This document shows, one piece after another, positions 41,023 to 49,626 of a stretch of DNA of 54,005 bases. Numbering within the stretch: the stretch's first letter is position 1; every line of letters starts with the position of its first letter. This stretch comes from an uncultured Collinsella sp. (lineage in GTDB: Bacteria; Actinomycetota; Coriobacteriia; Coriobacteriales; Coriobacteriaceae), in the NCBI GenBank assembly GCA_900547765.1, contig URIA01000007.1, forward strand, positions 1-54,005, given 5' to 3'. Below the pieces are notes generated by a model. That model saw nothing but the letters and a program-made list of their open reading frames with translations, was not told where the DNA came from and did no database searches. Both the position numbers and the translations under genes were made by a program.

Positions 41023-41292
41023 ATGCCCGTTTGCGTTCCAATTAAAGATATGCGGGACACCGCGAAATTCTCGGAGCTCGTTGAAACTACTCCTGGTCCA
41101 GTGACTGTTACAAAAAACGGCTATAGCAAATTTGTTGTACTTCGATCCGAGGACTACGACCTCATGGTTCAGGAACAGGCTAAGGCTCGCCTGATGGCTC
41201 GTATAGCTGTGGCCGAGCGGGAGCGTGCTGCCGGCACGGCGCGTGATGCCTTTGAGGCCCTCGATGACCTTGAGGCAAAATATGGCCTATAA
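41023..41292 (+). CDS. Phd/YefM-family antitoxin (partner of RelE/ParE toxin)
   Basis: 89-residue antitoxin. The N-terminus shows the family pattern (VPIKDMRDTAKFSELVETTP, GPVTVTKNGYSKFVVLRSED). The C-terminal helix (QEQAKARLMARIAVAERERA, AFEALDDLEAKYGL) should bind the toxin. TTGGAG precedes the ATG at 41023. It overlaps the toxin gene by 11 bp. Confidence 0.9.
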   Translation: MPVCVPIKDMRDTAKFSELVETTPGPVTVTKNGYSKFVVLRSEDYDLMVQEQAKARLMARIAVAERERAAGTARDAFEALDDLEAKYGL

Positions 41293-41617
41293 CGTCAAGA
41301 TTCTGCCTACAGCTGAACAAGAAGTTGACGATATCGTTGATTATCTATTGGGGCATGGTATTTTTACCGCCCGGCACTTTCCTGATAAATACCGTAGTCA
41401 GCTCCAGCTTCTTCAAAGTGGTGTAGTTGACTACGGCTTATCGAAGTTGCCCGAGCTTGCAGTGCTTGGTTACCATGCTTGCCTCGTTAATTCTTATGTA
41501 ATGCTTTATTACTACGATAACGAGGACGTTGTGATTGCCCATGTTTTTCACCAAAGCCAAGATTATGCCGCATTGGTGATATCTAGAAATCGATTCGAGT
41601 TGCTAGATGATGATTAG
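41282..41617 (+). CDS. RelE/ParE-family toxin
   Basis: 111-residue toxin of the RelE/ParE fold (YNVKILPTAEQEVDDIVDYL, GLSKLPELAVLGYHACLVNS, YVMLYYYDNEDVVIAHVFHQ, DYAALV). RelE members cut mRNA on the ribosome and ParE members poison gyrase; the sequence does not decide between them by eye. The start overlaps the antitoxin end. A terminator begins at the stop codon. Confidence 0.88.
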   Translation: MAYNVKILPTAEQEVDDIVDYLLGHGIFTARHFPDKYRSQLQLLQSGVVDYGLSKLPELAVLGYHACLVNSYVMLYYYDNEDVVIAHVFHQSQDYAALVISRNRFELLDDD

Positions 41618-41660
41618 TAAGAACCGCCCGGAAGTATGATGCCTTCCGGGCGGTTCTTAC
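41617..41660. terminator. Bidirectional terminator between the TA toxin and MATE genes
   Basis: A perfect 18-bp stem, GTAAGAACCGCCCGGAAG with its complement, has an 8-nt loop. It sits between convergent genes. Confidence 0.88.
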
Positions 41661-41754
41661 TTTGCTGGGGCAACCGGCACCGCGATCCGCGTCACTTGGG
41701 TCGCCGGGTCGTCGCTGATGATGTCGTCGATAAGGGCGATTTCGCGTTGCCCCG

Positions 41755-43101
41755 CTACGCTGCCAACTTGTCAAAAGCCCCGCGTCGGTTGAGCACGGTA
41801 AACGCGACAACACAGATGACTGCCGACAGAATCGACCCGCACGGCGAAGCGATGCCCATGGGAAACAGCGTGTCGGAATAGGCGTTCGACAGCAGCCACG
41901 CGCCCGGCACGCGAATGAGCGCCACGGCCAGCACGTTGTGCGCAAAGCCGATGTAGCTCTTGCCATACGCAGCGAAAAAGCCGCTAAAGCAAATGTGGAT
42001 GCCGGCAAAAATCGCGTCGAAAATATAGCTGCGCATATAGCCGGTGCCGGCCGCGACCACCGCAGAGTCCTTGGCAAAAAAGCCGATAAACGCCGGCGCC
42101 ACCAGCCACATCAGCACCGTGATCAGGCAGCCGTACACCACCGAGATCGTCATGGCGTCTTTAAGCACCTGACATGCACGGTCGCCCTTGCCCGCGCCGG
42201 CGTTTTGCGCCGTGAGCGCGCTGACGGTGGCACCCATGGAACTCGGCACAATGAACAAAAAGCTGATCATCTTTTCGACCAGGCCCACGGCGGCGGCGTC
42301 GACGAGCCCTCGGTGGTTGGCGATGACGGTGATAAACATAAACGCCACCTGGATGCAACCGTCCTGCACGGCCACGGGCACGCCGATCTTAAGAATGCTG
42401 CCGAGCACCTCGGGCTGGGGGCGCAGGTCGCTACGCTTAACGTGGATGTTCGTGCGACGGCTCTTGAGCCACACGAGCGCGAGGGCAACGCTTGCCGTCT
42501 GGGCGGTTACCGTGCCGAGCGCCGCACCCACGGGGCCGAGTCCCATGTGGCCGATAAATAGAAAGTCGAGCGCGATGTTGATGATGCACGCCACGCCGAT
42601 CACGTACATAGGCGAGCGCGAATCGCCCAGCCCGCGAAAGATGGCCGAGAGAATGTTGTACGCGGCGATAAACGGAATGCCGACAAAGCAGATACGCAGG
42701 TAGGCGGCGGTGCCTTCGACTGCCTCGGCCGGCGTGCCAATGAGCGCCACGATTTGCGAGCACAGTGCGAGCAGGACGGCGGCCAGTACCACCGAGACGC
42801 CCATAAAGAGCGTGATGGTGTTGCCGATGGCGGTCTCGGCGCGATCGAAACGGCGCGAGCCCACAGCGTGGCCGACGATAACCGTCGTTCCCATGGCCAG
42901 CCCCACGAGCGTCACGGTAATGATGTAGAGCGTCTGCGCGCCATTGCCCACGGCGGTGATGCCGGCGGCACCGCTAAACTGCCCCATCATGTACAGGTCG
43001 GCCATGCCGTAGAGCATCTGCAAAAAGTACGAGAGCATATAAGGCAGGGCAAAGACCGCGATGGTCTTAAGGACATTGCCGCGTGTGAGGTCGTGTTCCA
43101 T
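41755..43101 (-). CDS. MATE-family multidrug efflux transporter
   Basis: 448-residue, 12-span exporter that expels drugs by Na+ or H+ antiport. Two MATE repeats are visible (LKTIAVFALPYMLSYFLQML, MADLYMMGQFSGAAGITAVG; second half LGSILKIGVPVAVQDGCIQV, ALTAQNAGAGKGDRA). The length is complete. The promoter has the unusual MerR-type layout (43142-43172), so expression is probably induced by a ligand-sensing MerR regulator encoded outside the window. Confidence 0.93.
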   Translation of the reverse strand: MEHDLTRGNVLKTIAVFALPYMLSYFLQMLYGMADLYMMGQFSGAAGITAVGNGAQTLYIITVTLVGLAMGTTVIVGHAVGSRRFDRAETAIGNTITLFMGVSVVLAAVLLALCSQIVALIGTPAEAVEGTAAYLRICFVGIPFIAAYNILSAIFRGLGDSRSPMYVIGVACIINIALDFLFIGHMGLGPVGAALGTVTAQTASVALALVWLKSRRTNIHVKRSDLRPQPEVLGSILKIGVPVAVQDGCIQVAFMFITVIANHRGLVDAAAVGLVEKMISFLFIVPSSMGATVSALTAQNAGAGKGDRACQVLKDAMTISVVYGCLITVLMWLVAPAFIGFFAKDSAVVAAGTGYMRSYIFDAIFAGIHICFSGFFAAYGKSYIGFAHNVLAVALIRVPGAWLLSNAYSDTLFPMGIASPCGSILSAVICVVAFTVLNRRGAFDKLAA

Positions 43102-43141
43102 GGGCGGGGCTTTCTGGCTTGGTTTGTTTACGTACCAGTGT

Positions 43142-43172
43142 AGTGAAAACCCTACAACGATTGTAGAGTCAA
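43142..43172 (-). promoter_or_regulatory. MerR-type promoter/operator of the MATE gene
   Basis: On the minus strand, -35 TTGACT (43172-43167) and -10 TTCACT (43147-43142) are separated by exactly 19 bp. The spacer contains the palindrome CTACAA-TCG-TTGTAG (43152-43166). An over-long spacer with a central palindrome is the hallmark of promoters untwisted by MerR-family activators such as BmrR. Confidence 0.75.
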
Positions 43173-43290
43173 GGTTTGTGATGACGCCGGAGCGAAAAAG
43201 TCTCGCGCACCATTATTCCGAGTGAATATGGACACACATCACGAGAATTCGCCGCCGGCGCTAACCTTGCAGAAAACGATTTCGGAATAC

Positions 43291-43318
43291 TTGACACCAT
43301 TATTCGGCGCGCAATAAT
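43291..43318 (+). promoter_or_regulatory. Promoter with palindrome before the ABC exporter
   Basis: TTGACA (43291-43296) and AATAAT (43313-43318) are separated by 16 bp. The palindrome ATTATT-n8-AATAAT (43299-43318) fills the spacer and -10. A related CACCATTATTC stretch recurs upstream at 43208. A repressor site (for example MarR-like) is plausible; no regulator gene is adjacent. Confidence 0.55.
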
Positions 43319-43359
43319 ACGTGCGTTTGCGAACAACGTTTGATGGGGGTTGAACCTGC

Positions 43360-45189
43360 GTGCGCAATCTCAAAATACTGTTTTCCTATCTAGGGACATA
43401 CCGTCGCGATGCCATCCTCGGCGTGTTCTTTGTGTCGGTCGAGACGGTGCTCGAGCTGTTTATCCCGGTCATCATGGCCAACATCATCGATGTGGGCGTG
43501 CCTGCGGGTGATATCAACTACATGCTGCTGCAGGGCGCGTACATGTTGGTGTGCGCTGCGCTTTCGCTGGTACTGGGCTTGGGTTATGCCCGCACGTCCG
43601 CCCGCGTTGCCTCGGGCCTAGGCGCTAACCTGCGCGAGGCCGAGTACAAAAAGATTCAGACGCTCGCTTTTGGTAACCTGGACAACTACGACGCCAGCTC
43701 GCTCGTCACCCGCATGACCACGGACATCACCGTTATCCAAAATGCTGTGGGCAACGGCTTTCGCCCTATGGTGCGCGGCCCGGTGACGCTTATCGTCGGC
43801 CTTATCTACGCGCTGATGCTGTCGCGCCCGCTCGCCACCGTCTTTGCGATCATCTTGCCTGTGCTGGCAATCGTACTGGGCGTCATCACCTATCGCGTCA
43901 GTCCGCTCTACCGCCAACTCCAGACCTCGATGGACCACCTCAACGGCGTGGTACAGGAGGACCTCACCGCCGTGCGTGCCGTCAAGGCCTACGTTCGTAC
44001 CGAGCACGAGGAGGCCAAGTTCGACACCGTCAATACCGAGCTCGCGCGCACTGCGACGAAGACCTTTGGCAACGCGGTGCTCAACCTGCCGGTGTTTCAG
44101 CTGTCGATGTACGTGGCTGCGCTCTCCATCCTGTGGATTGGCGGCCGCATGATTCTCGCCGGCAAGCTGGGCGTGGGCTCGCTCACGGGCTTTATGAGCT
44201 ACGTGCTGCTGATCATGAACTCGCTTATGATGATTTCCAATGTGTTTTTGCTGCTCACGCGCGCTCTTACGAGTGTGGGCCGTATCGCCGAGGTGCTCGA
44301 TGAGGAGCCCTTTATCGCCAACCCCGCGGGAGACCTCGCGATTGCGGCGCCAGCGGACGGCAGTATCGAGTTTCGCGACGTTTCCTTTAAATACCGCGCG
44401 GATGCAGCCGAGGATGTGCTCGAGCATATCGACCTTCGCATCGAGAGCGGCTCGACGGTGGGCATCCTCGGCGGCACGGGCTCGGGCAAGAGTTCACTTG
44501 TGCAGCTGATTGCGCGCCTGTACGACGCTATCGAGGGCGCTGTGCTTGTGGGCGGACGTGACGTGCGTGACTACGACCTCGCGACCCTACGCGACGCCGT
44601 GGGCATTGTGCTGCAAAAGAACGTGTTGTTCACGGGCACCGTGCGCGAGAACCTGCAGTGGGGCAATCCGCAGGCGTCGGACGATGAGCTCCTCGCGGCT
44701 TGCCGCGCAGCGTGCGTGGACGAGTTCCTTGATCGCATCGGCGGGCTGGACGGCGAGTTGGGCCAAGGCGGCGCCGGTGTCTCGGGTGGTCAGAAGCAAC
44801 GTCTGTGCATCGCGCGCACGCTGCTCAAGCATCCGCGCGTGCTCATTTTTGATGACTCCACCAGCGCGGTCGATATGGCGACCGACGCTAAGATTCGCGA
44901 GCACATCGCTCGGATCCCCGATACGACCGTGCTCATCATCGCCCAGCGCATCGCGAGCGTTATGGATGCCGATCGCATTGTGGTGCTGGACGACGGTCGT
45001 GTCCACGGCGTGGGCACGCACGAGGAACTGCTAGCGGGCGACAACATCTACCAGGAGATTTACGCCTCGCAGATGGAGTTTGCGGGGAACGTAGACGCCG
45101 GCGACGGCAGCGACGATGGCTGCGCGAATAATCCGTTTTCCTCCGTCCCCAGCAGATTACCCTTGGAAGGGGGCGAGCGCCATGCCTAA
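43360..45189 (+). CDS. ABC exporter half-transporter 1 (degenerate-site subunit)
   Basis: 609-residue fused membrane/ATPase half-transporter. Six membrane spans (residues ~15-310) precede the nucleotide-binding domain: Walker A LGGTGSGKSSLVQLIARLYD, signature GVSGGQKQRLCIARTLL, Walker B RVLIFDDSTSAVD. The catalytic glutamate after Walker B is Asp, as in the degenerate subunit of heterodimeric exporters. The start is GTG at 43360. The last ~15 residues (NPFSSVPSRLPLEGGERHA) are partly encoded by a dispersed repeat (45131-45151). It overlaps the second subunit by 8 bp. Confidence 0.93.
   Translation: MRNLKILFSYLGTYRRDAILGVFFVSVETVLELFIPVIMANIIDVGVPAGDINYMLLQGAYMLVCAALSLVLGLGYARTSARVASGLGANLREAEYKKIQTLAFGNLDNYDASSLVTRMTTDITVIQNAVGNGFRPMVRGPVTLIVGLIYALMLSRPLATVFAIILPVLAIVLGVITYRVSPLYRQLQTSMDHLNGVVQEDLTAVRAVKAYVRTEHEEAKFDTVNTELARTATKTFGNAVLNLPVFQLSMYVAALSILWIGGRMILAGKLGVGSLTGFMSYVLLIMNSLMMISNVFLLLTRALTSVGRIAEVLDEEPFIANPAGDLAIAAPADGSIEFRDVSFKYRADAAEDVLEHIDLRIESGSTVGILGGTGSGKSSLVQLIARLYDAIEGAVLVGGRDVRDYDLATLRDAVGIVLQKNVLFTGTVRENLQWGNPQASDDELLAACRAACVDEFLDRIGGLDGELGQGGAGVSGGQKQRLCIARTLLKHPRVLIFDDSTSAVDMATDAKIREHIARIPDTTVLIIAQRIASVMDADRIVVLDDGRVHGVGTHEELLAGDNIYQEIYASQMEFAGNVDAGDGSDDGCANNPFSSVPSRLPLEGGERHA
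45131..45151 (-). repeat. Dispersed GGGGACGGAGG repeat inside the ABC gene end
   Basis: Reverse complement of 37220-37240, identical over 21 bp. It is read through as codons for NPFSSVP near the C-terminus of ABC subunit 1, suggesting the repeat inserted at the gene end and was absorbed. Confidence 0.7.
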
Positions 45190-47080
45190 GACCGCAGCCC
45201 AAGCGCGCCCGGCCGACCTCAAGCGCACTGTGCGCCGTTTGCTCTCTTACATGGGCCATGCCAAGTTCTCGCTGCTGGCGGTGGGTATGCTTGCCTCCGT
45301 CGCGGCCATCGCGAGCCTCGCCGGCACCTACATGGTGCGCCCCATCGTCAACGGCCTGGCCACGGGCGGTGAGGAGCTGCTCGCCAAGCAGGTCATCGTA
45401 ACGGCGATCATCTACGCCGCGGGCGTGCTCTCGGCCCTAGGCTACTCGCAGATCATGGTGCGCGCGGCCCAACGCGTGGTGTCCGACATCCGTCGCGACC
45501 TGTTCGCGCACATTCAGACGCTGCCGCTCAGCTATTTCGACAGTACGCGCTTGGGCGACATCATGAGCTTTTTCACCAACGACGTCGACACCGTCTCCGA
45601 GGCGCTCAACAACAGCTTTGCCAACGTGATTCAGGCGACCATTCAGGTGATCGGCACCACGGCCATGCTCATCATCCTCAACTGGCAGCTCACGATTATC
45701 ACGCTCGTGTGCGACGCGGCCATCGTGCTGTACGCGCGCTACTCGGGTATCCGCTCCAAGCGCTTTTTTGCCGCCCAGCAGGCATCGCTCGGCGACTTGG
45801 ATGGATATGTCGAGGAGATGGTCTCGGGCCAAAAGGTCATCAAGGTCTTCAACCACGAGCAGGCCAACGTGGCAGGTTTTGACGCGCGCAACCAGGAGCT
45901 GCGCCGCACCGGTGGCGCCGCGCAGGCCTACGCCAACTCGATGGTGCCCATGACCGTGGTGATCGGCTACGTCAACTACGCCATCGTCGCCGTGGCGGGC
46001 GGCATGCTCTGCATCAAGGGACTTGCCGACGTGGGTGCACTCGCGAGCTACCTGGTCTTTGTGCGCCAGGCGGCCATGCCCATCAACCAGTTTACGCAGC
46101 TGGGCAACTTCTTACTCAACGCGCTGGCCGGTGCCGAGCGCCTGTTTGCCGCCATGGACCTTAAGCCCGAGGTGGACGAGGGCTGCGTGGAGCTGGTGCA
46201 GACGGGCGACGCCGCGTGGGCGTGGAAGATTCCCGAGGGCCAGGGTGTGGGCACGTATGGACATCTGCACGATGTGGCCGCCGTTGGTGAATCGGGTCGT
46301 GCGGTGGCAGCCGACGGTACCGAGCTTGTTACCGGTCTGGTCCCGCTCGCCGGCGACGTGCGCTTCCATGCCGTGGACTTTTCTTACGTGCCGGGCACCC
46401 GCGTGCTCACGGATCTCAACCTGTTCGCCAAGCCGGGGCAAAAGATCGCCTTTGTTGGCTCGACGGGCGCCGGAAAGACGACCATCACTAACCTCATCAA
46501 CCGCTTCTATGAGGTCGATGACGGCGAGATTACGTACGACGGCATCGACGTCAAGCATATCGCCAAGGCCAGCTTGCGCGGGTCGCTCGGCATTGTGCTG
46601 CAGGATACGCACCTGTTTAGCGGCACCATTGCGCAGAACATCCGCTTTGGCAAGCTCGACGCGACCGACGAGGAGGTGCGTGCCGCCGCCGAGGCCGCCT
46701 GCGCCGACTCGTTTATCCGTCGCCTGCCGCAAGGCTACGACACACCGGTCACGGCCGATGGCGCCAACTTGTCTCAGGGCCAGCGCCAGCTGCTCGCCAT
46801 CGCGCGCGTGGCCGTGGCCGACCCGCCGGTGCTTATCCTGGACGAGGCAACAAGCTCCATCGACACGCGCACCGAAAAGCTCATCGAGCGCGGCATGGAC
46901 CGCATCATGCGCGGCCGCACCACATTTATGATTGCGCACCGCCTGTCCACCGTCCGCGACGCCGACGCCATCATGGTCCTCGAACATGGCCGCATCATCG
47001 AGCGCGGCACCCACGAGGAATTGCTCGCCCAGCGCGGCGAGTACTGGCAGCTAGCGCATGGCTTAAAAGAGCTGGATTAA
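45182..47080 (+). CDS. ABC exporter half-transporter 2 (catalytic-site subunit)
   Basis: 632-residue partner. The membrane domain (residues ~20-330) is followed by a linker, lengthened by ~35 residues (GVGTYGHLHDVAAVGESGRA region). The ATPase domain has Walker A VGSTGAGKTTITNLINRFYE and Walker B VLILDEATSSIDTRTEKLIE with the catalytic Glu. The signature is changed to LSQGQRQLLAIAR. The degenerate Walker B of subunit 1 would pair with this altered signature, leaving one normal site, exactly as in BmrCD/TM287-288-type heterodimers. The ATG at 45182 overlaps the upstream stop. The substrate is unknown. Confidence 0.94.
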   Translation: MPKTAAQARPADLKRTVRRLLSYMGHAKFSLLAVGMLASVAAIASLAGTYMVRPIVNGLATGGEELLAKQVIVTAIIYAAGVLSALGYSQIMVRAAQRVVSDIRRDLFAHIQTLPLSYFDSTRLGDIMSFFTNDVDTVSEALNNSFANVIQATIQVIGTTAMLIILNWQLTIITLVCDAAIVLYARYSGIRSKRFFAAQQASLGDLDGYVEEMVSGQKVIKVFNHEQANVAGFDARNQELRRTGGAAQAYANSMVPMTVVIGYVNYAIVAVAGGMLCIKGLADVGALASYLVFVRQAAMPINQFTQLGNFLLNALAGAERLFAAMDLKPEVDEGCVELVQTGDAAWAWKIPEGQGVGTYGHLHDVAAVGESGRAVAADGTELVTGLVPLAGDVRFHAVDFSYVPGTRVLTDLNLFAKPGQKIAFVGSTGAGKTTITNLINRFYEVDDGEITYDGIDVKHIAKASLRGSLGIVLQDTHLFSGTIAQNIRFGKLDATDEEVRAAAEAACADSFIRRLPQGYDTPVTADGANLSQGQRQLLAIARVAVADPPVLILDEATSSIDTRTEKLIERGMDRIMRGRTTFMIAHRLSTVRDADAIMVLEHGRIIERGTHEELLAQRGEYWQLAHGLKELD

Positions 47081-47129
47081 CCCGTCGGAGTGCGGCTTGC
47101 TCTGGCCCTCCGACCTCTCACCTCGCCCT

Positions 47130-47194
47130 AAACCGTCCCAATTATCGATGTTTTTCTCGATATTGAAGAAAAGCATCGATTTTTGGGACGGTTT
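47130..47194. repeat. Hairpin repeat G, downstream of the ABC exporter
   Basis: Arms 47130-47150 and 47174-47194 (AAACCGTCCCAA...ATCGATG) pair at 19 of 21, and T residues follow. The inner segment CGATGTTTTT...GAAAAGCATCGA matches that of repeat H (48372) although the outer stem is different. It probably also terminates the exporter operon. Confidence 0.8.
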
Positions 47195-47293
47195 TTCTGT
47201 CGCTCGTACGGGTGGAATGCTTTCTTGTACGTGGAAGTGTGCGAATCCGTGAGCAGGGGAATAAGGTTGGTTATCCGACCCATTGGAGAGCTC

Positions 47294-48331
47294 ATGGACT
47301 TGCCGATCGTCCTGTCCCATAAGACTGCCTGGCTGTACCACAACGCGGCGCGCCCGTTAGAGCCGCTCTCACGGGCAAGCAGCCTATACGACGAAGGCTC
47401 ATTTGCTGGCGAGGTGGAGCCGACTGCGAGCCTCCCCAAATTGGGGCTCGATGCCAAGGGATTGAGGATATCTGCAGCGGTCGAGATTGTCGCCGACTAT
47501 CTGGTCTCACTTGGTATTCCTCAAGAGGAACTCGGCCGTATTGATACGCTGGTTAGCTTCGATTTTGAACGCTCTCGGCCGGCGGGTCTCCGACGCCATG
47601 TGTTTGGGGCGCCCATACCTTCGGATCATCTTATCGAGGTGGCAGAGGGCCTTCTGGTGGTTGATGAGGCCATGTGCTTTGTCCAAGCGGGTTCGTGGAT
47701 GAGCGAGCCCGAGCAGCTGGAATATGGCTACGAAATCTGTGCCCGATACCATTTGAACCATCTGTCGACAGGCGATTATATCGAGATGGGGCAGAGGTAT
47801 ACCGTTGCCGACTTGATTGCCTATTGCAATGAGAACCGATCTCGTCAGGGGGCCATACGCGCGGCCGCCGTGCTCAAGCGCGTGCACGATGGCGCGCGGT
47901 CGCCCATGGAGACGGCCACCGCAATCATGGTCGTAGCAAAACGTTCCCAGGGAGGGCTGGGATACGCCAAGGTTGAGCTCAACCATCGGGTCGATGTTCC
48001 CAACGAGTTCAAGTATCTCGCAAAGGCCGGGTATTTCGAGATCGACGTATATGCGCCTGCGAGCGGTACGGGGATTGAATACAACGGTTCGGACCATCTT
48101 GATAAACAGCGCAGCGCGTCGGATGCGGAGCGCATGACCGTGCTGAGCGCGCTGGGCTTTAGGATGATCGTTCTCACCGGGACTCAGTTTGCCCACCAGC
48201 TGCAACTGCACCGGGCGATGAACGCCATCGCGCTCGCTATGGGTCTTAAGTGCGACCGAAGCGAAGCGTTCCAAAAGCGGCAGAACGACCTGCGAGAATT
48301 CGTGATTCGGCACTGGGACGGCGGCCTTTAG
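47294..48331 (+). CDS. Hypothetical protein with nuclease-like C-terminus
   Basis: 345 residues. The N-terminal ~200 residues are not recognised (SHKTAWLYHNAARPLEPLSR, VEIVADYLVSLGIPQEEL). The C-terminal ~120 residues carry a pattern reminiscent of PD-(D/E)xK/DUF559-like nucleases: YFEIDVYAPASGTGIEYNGS, DHLDKQRSASDAERMTVLSA, LGFRMIVLTGTQF. The E-x-D...IEYNG-x-x-H...D-x-x-R layout is similar to proteins annotated near AbiEi-like antitoxins in gut actinobacteria. The assignment is tentative. The ATG at 47294 has TTGGAGAG upstream; the 47183 start would lie in repeat G. Related hairpins G and H bracket the gene. Confidence 0.6.
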   Translation: MDLPIVLSHKTAWLYHNAARPLEPLSRASSLYDEGSFAGEVEPTASLPKLGLDAKGLRISAAVEIVADYLVSLGIPQEELGRIDTLVSFDFERSRPAGLRRHVFGAPIPSDHLIEVAEGLLVVDEAMCFVQAGSWMSEPEQLEYGYEICARYHLNHLSTGDYIEMGQRYTVADLIAYCNENRSRQGAIRAAAVLKRVHDGARSPMETATAIMVVAKRSQGGLGYAKVELNHRVDVPNEFKYLAKAGYFEIDVYAPASGTGIEYNGSDHLDKQRSASDAERMTVLSALGFRMIVLTGTQFAHQLQLHRAMNAIALAMGLKCDRSEAFQKRQNDLREFVIRHWDGGL

Positions 48332-48371
48332 GGGCGCTTTGGTCCTTCTACGGGGTGCCGTGGGCAGGCAG

Positions 48372-48432
48372 ACCATCACAACATTCGACGTTTTTTGCCA
48401 AAATCGGGAAAAGCATCGAATGTTGTGATGGT
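48372..48432. repeat. Hairpin repeat H
   Basis: Perfect 17-bp arms ACCATCACAACATTCGA (48372-48388) and complement (48416-48432) enclose 27 nt. The outer stem is identical to repeat I (52479), while the inner CGACGTTTTTT...GAAAAGCATCGA resembles repeat G. Confidence 0.85.
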
Positions 48433-48566
48433 TTGTATGCTGAGGATGGGCTTGGAAAGTCCGTTTTGCTCGAAGCGACCTGTCCTGTCGTACGGGTGTC
48501 GGCATGATTCTCTCGTGGGGTATTATGTTTTCCGAAGAATAAAACGCCGCGTGAGGGGAGGGCTGC

Positions 48567-49622
48567 GTGGACGGGCACGTGCAACATGACGGCTTTGGCC
48601 GCGATATCAACTACCTGCGCATTGCCGTTACCGACAAGTGCAATTTCCGCTGCATTTACTGCATGCCGGCCGATGGCGTGGCGCCCCGTGCACACGACGA
48701 GCTACTCAGCGCCGAGGAAATCGCCCGCTTTGTGCGCTTGGTGGCGGGGGAGGGCATTCGCCGCGTGCGCCTGACGGGCGGCGAGCCGCTGGTCAGCCGC
48801 CGTATCATTCCGCTTATTCGCGACATCCGCGCGATTCCGCAGATCGAGGACATCTCGCTCACCACCAACGGCGCCCTGCTGCCCAAGCTGGCGCCGCAGC
48901 TCAGAGACGCGGGGCTTAACCGCGTCAACATCTCGCTCGACACGCTCGACCCTACGCTCTTTGGAAAGATCACGCGCCTGGGTCGACTCGAGCAGACCAT
49001 GGCTGGCATCGATGCGGCGCTGGCTTGGGGCTTTGAGCCCGTTAAGGTCAACTGCGTTGTTGTGCGCCGGCTCAACCAGGATGTGGCGGCCCTCGCGCAG
49101 CTGACCGTCGACCGCCCCATCCACCTGCGCTTTATCGAATACATGCCCATCGGCGACGAACACACGAGCTCGCATTGCGCTGTGGACCCGCATGCGCCCG
49201 CGCTCAATCCCGAGCTGTGGGACGCGAGCGACACCGTGCCGAGCGACGAGCTGCGGGCGCGCATCAATGCTGGGGCCGCTGCGGTGGGTCTAGGCGAGCT
49301 TGAACCGCTCGACATCAACGACGCTCCTGTCGGTGCGGGCCCCGCGCGCTATTGGCACTTTCCGGGCGCGGCGGGAACGGTCGGCTTCATTAGCGCCATG
49401 TCCAACCATTTTTGTGCGAATTGCAACCGTCTGCGCCTGACGGCCGATGGCAACGTGCGTCCGTGCCTGTTCAGCGATGCCGAGTATTCGGTGCGTGAGG
49501 CGCTGCGCCGTGGTGATGATATGCAGGTACTTTCGATTTGGCGCGATGCCGTGGCCCACAAACCGCAGGAACACGCGATAATTGAGGGCACGCAACGATT
49601 TATGTCCCAAATCGGAGGATGA
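48567..49622 (+). CDS. moaA: GTP 3',8-cyclase MoaA
   Basis: 351-residue radical-SAM enzyme that starts molybdenum cofactor synthesis. The N-terminal cluster is CNFRCIYCM (C-x3-C-x2-C), with RLTGGEPLV and ISLDTLDPTLF following. The C-terminal second cluster is visible as FCANCNRLRLTADGNVRPCLF (C-x2-C-x13-C). The second half has a modest insertion (residues ~195-225). The start is a GTG at 48567 with GGGGAGGG in front. It forms an operon with moaC-mobB 4 bp downstream. Confidence 0.96.
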   Translation: MDGHVQHDGFGRDINYLRIAVTDKCNFRCIYCMPADGVAPRAHDELLSAEEIARFVRLVAGEGIRRVRLTGGEPLVSRRIIPLIRDIRAIPQIEDISLTTNGALLPKLAPQLRDAGLNRVNISLDTLDPTLFGKITRLGRLEQTMAGIDAALAWGFEPVKVNCVVVRRLNQDVAALAQLTVDRPIHLRFIEYMPIGDEHTSSHCAVDPHAPALNPELWDASDTVPSDELRARINAGAAAVGLGELEPLDINDAPVGAGPARYWHFPGAAGTVGFISAMSNHFCANCNRLRLTADGNVRPCLFSDAEYSVREALRRGDDMQVLSIWRDAVAHKPQEHAIIEGTQRFMSQIGG

Positions 49623-49626
49623 TCAT

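Noticed and set aside
41667..41757. Minus-strand tail IALIDDIISDDPATQVTRIA after the MATE gene
   Set aside because: It looks protein-like but lies in a different frame from the complete MATE gene and has no start; could be a remnant.
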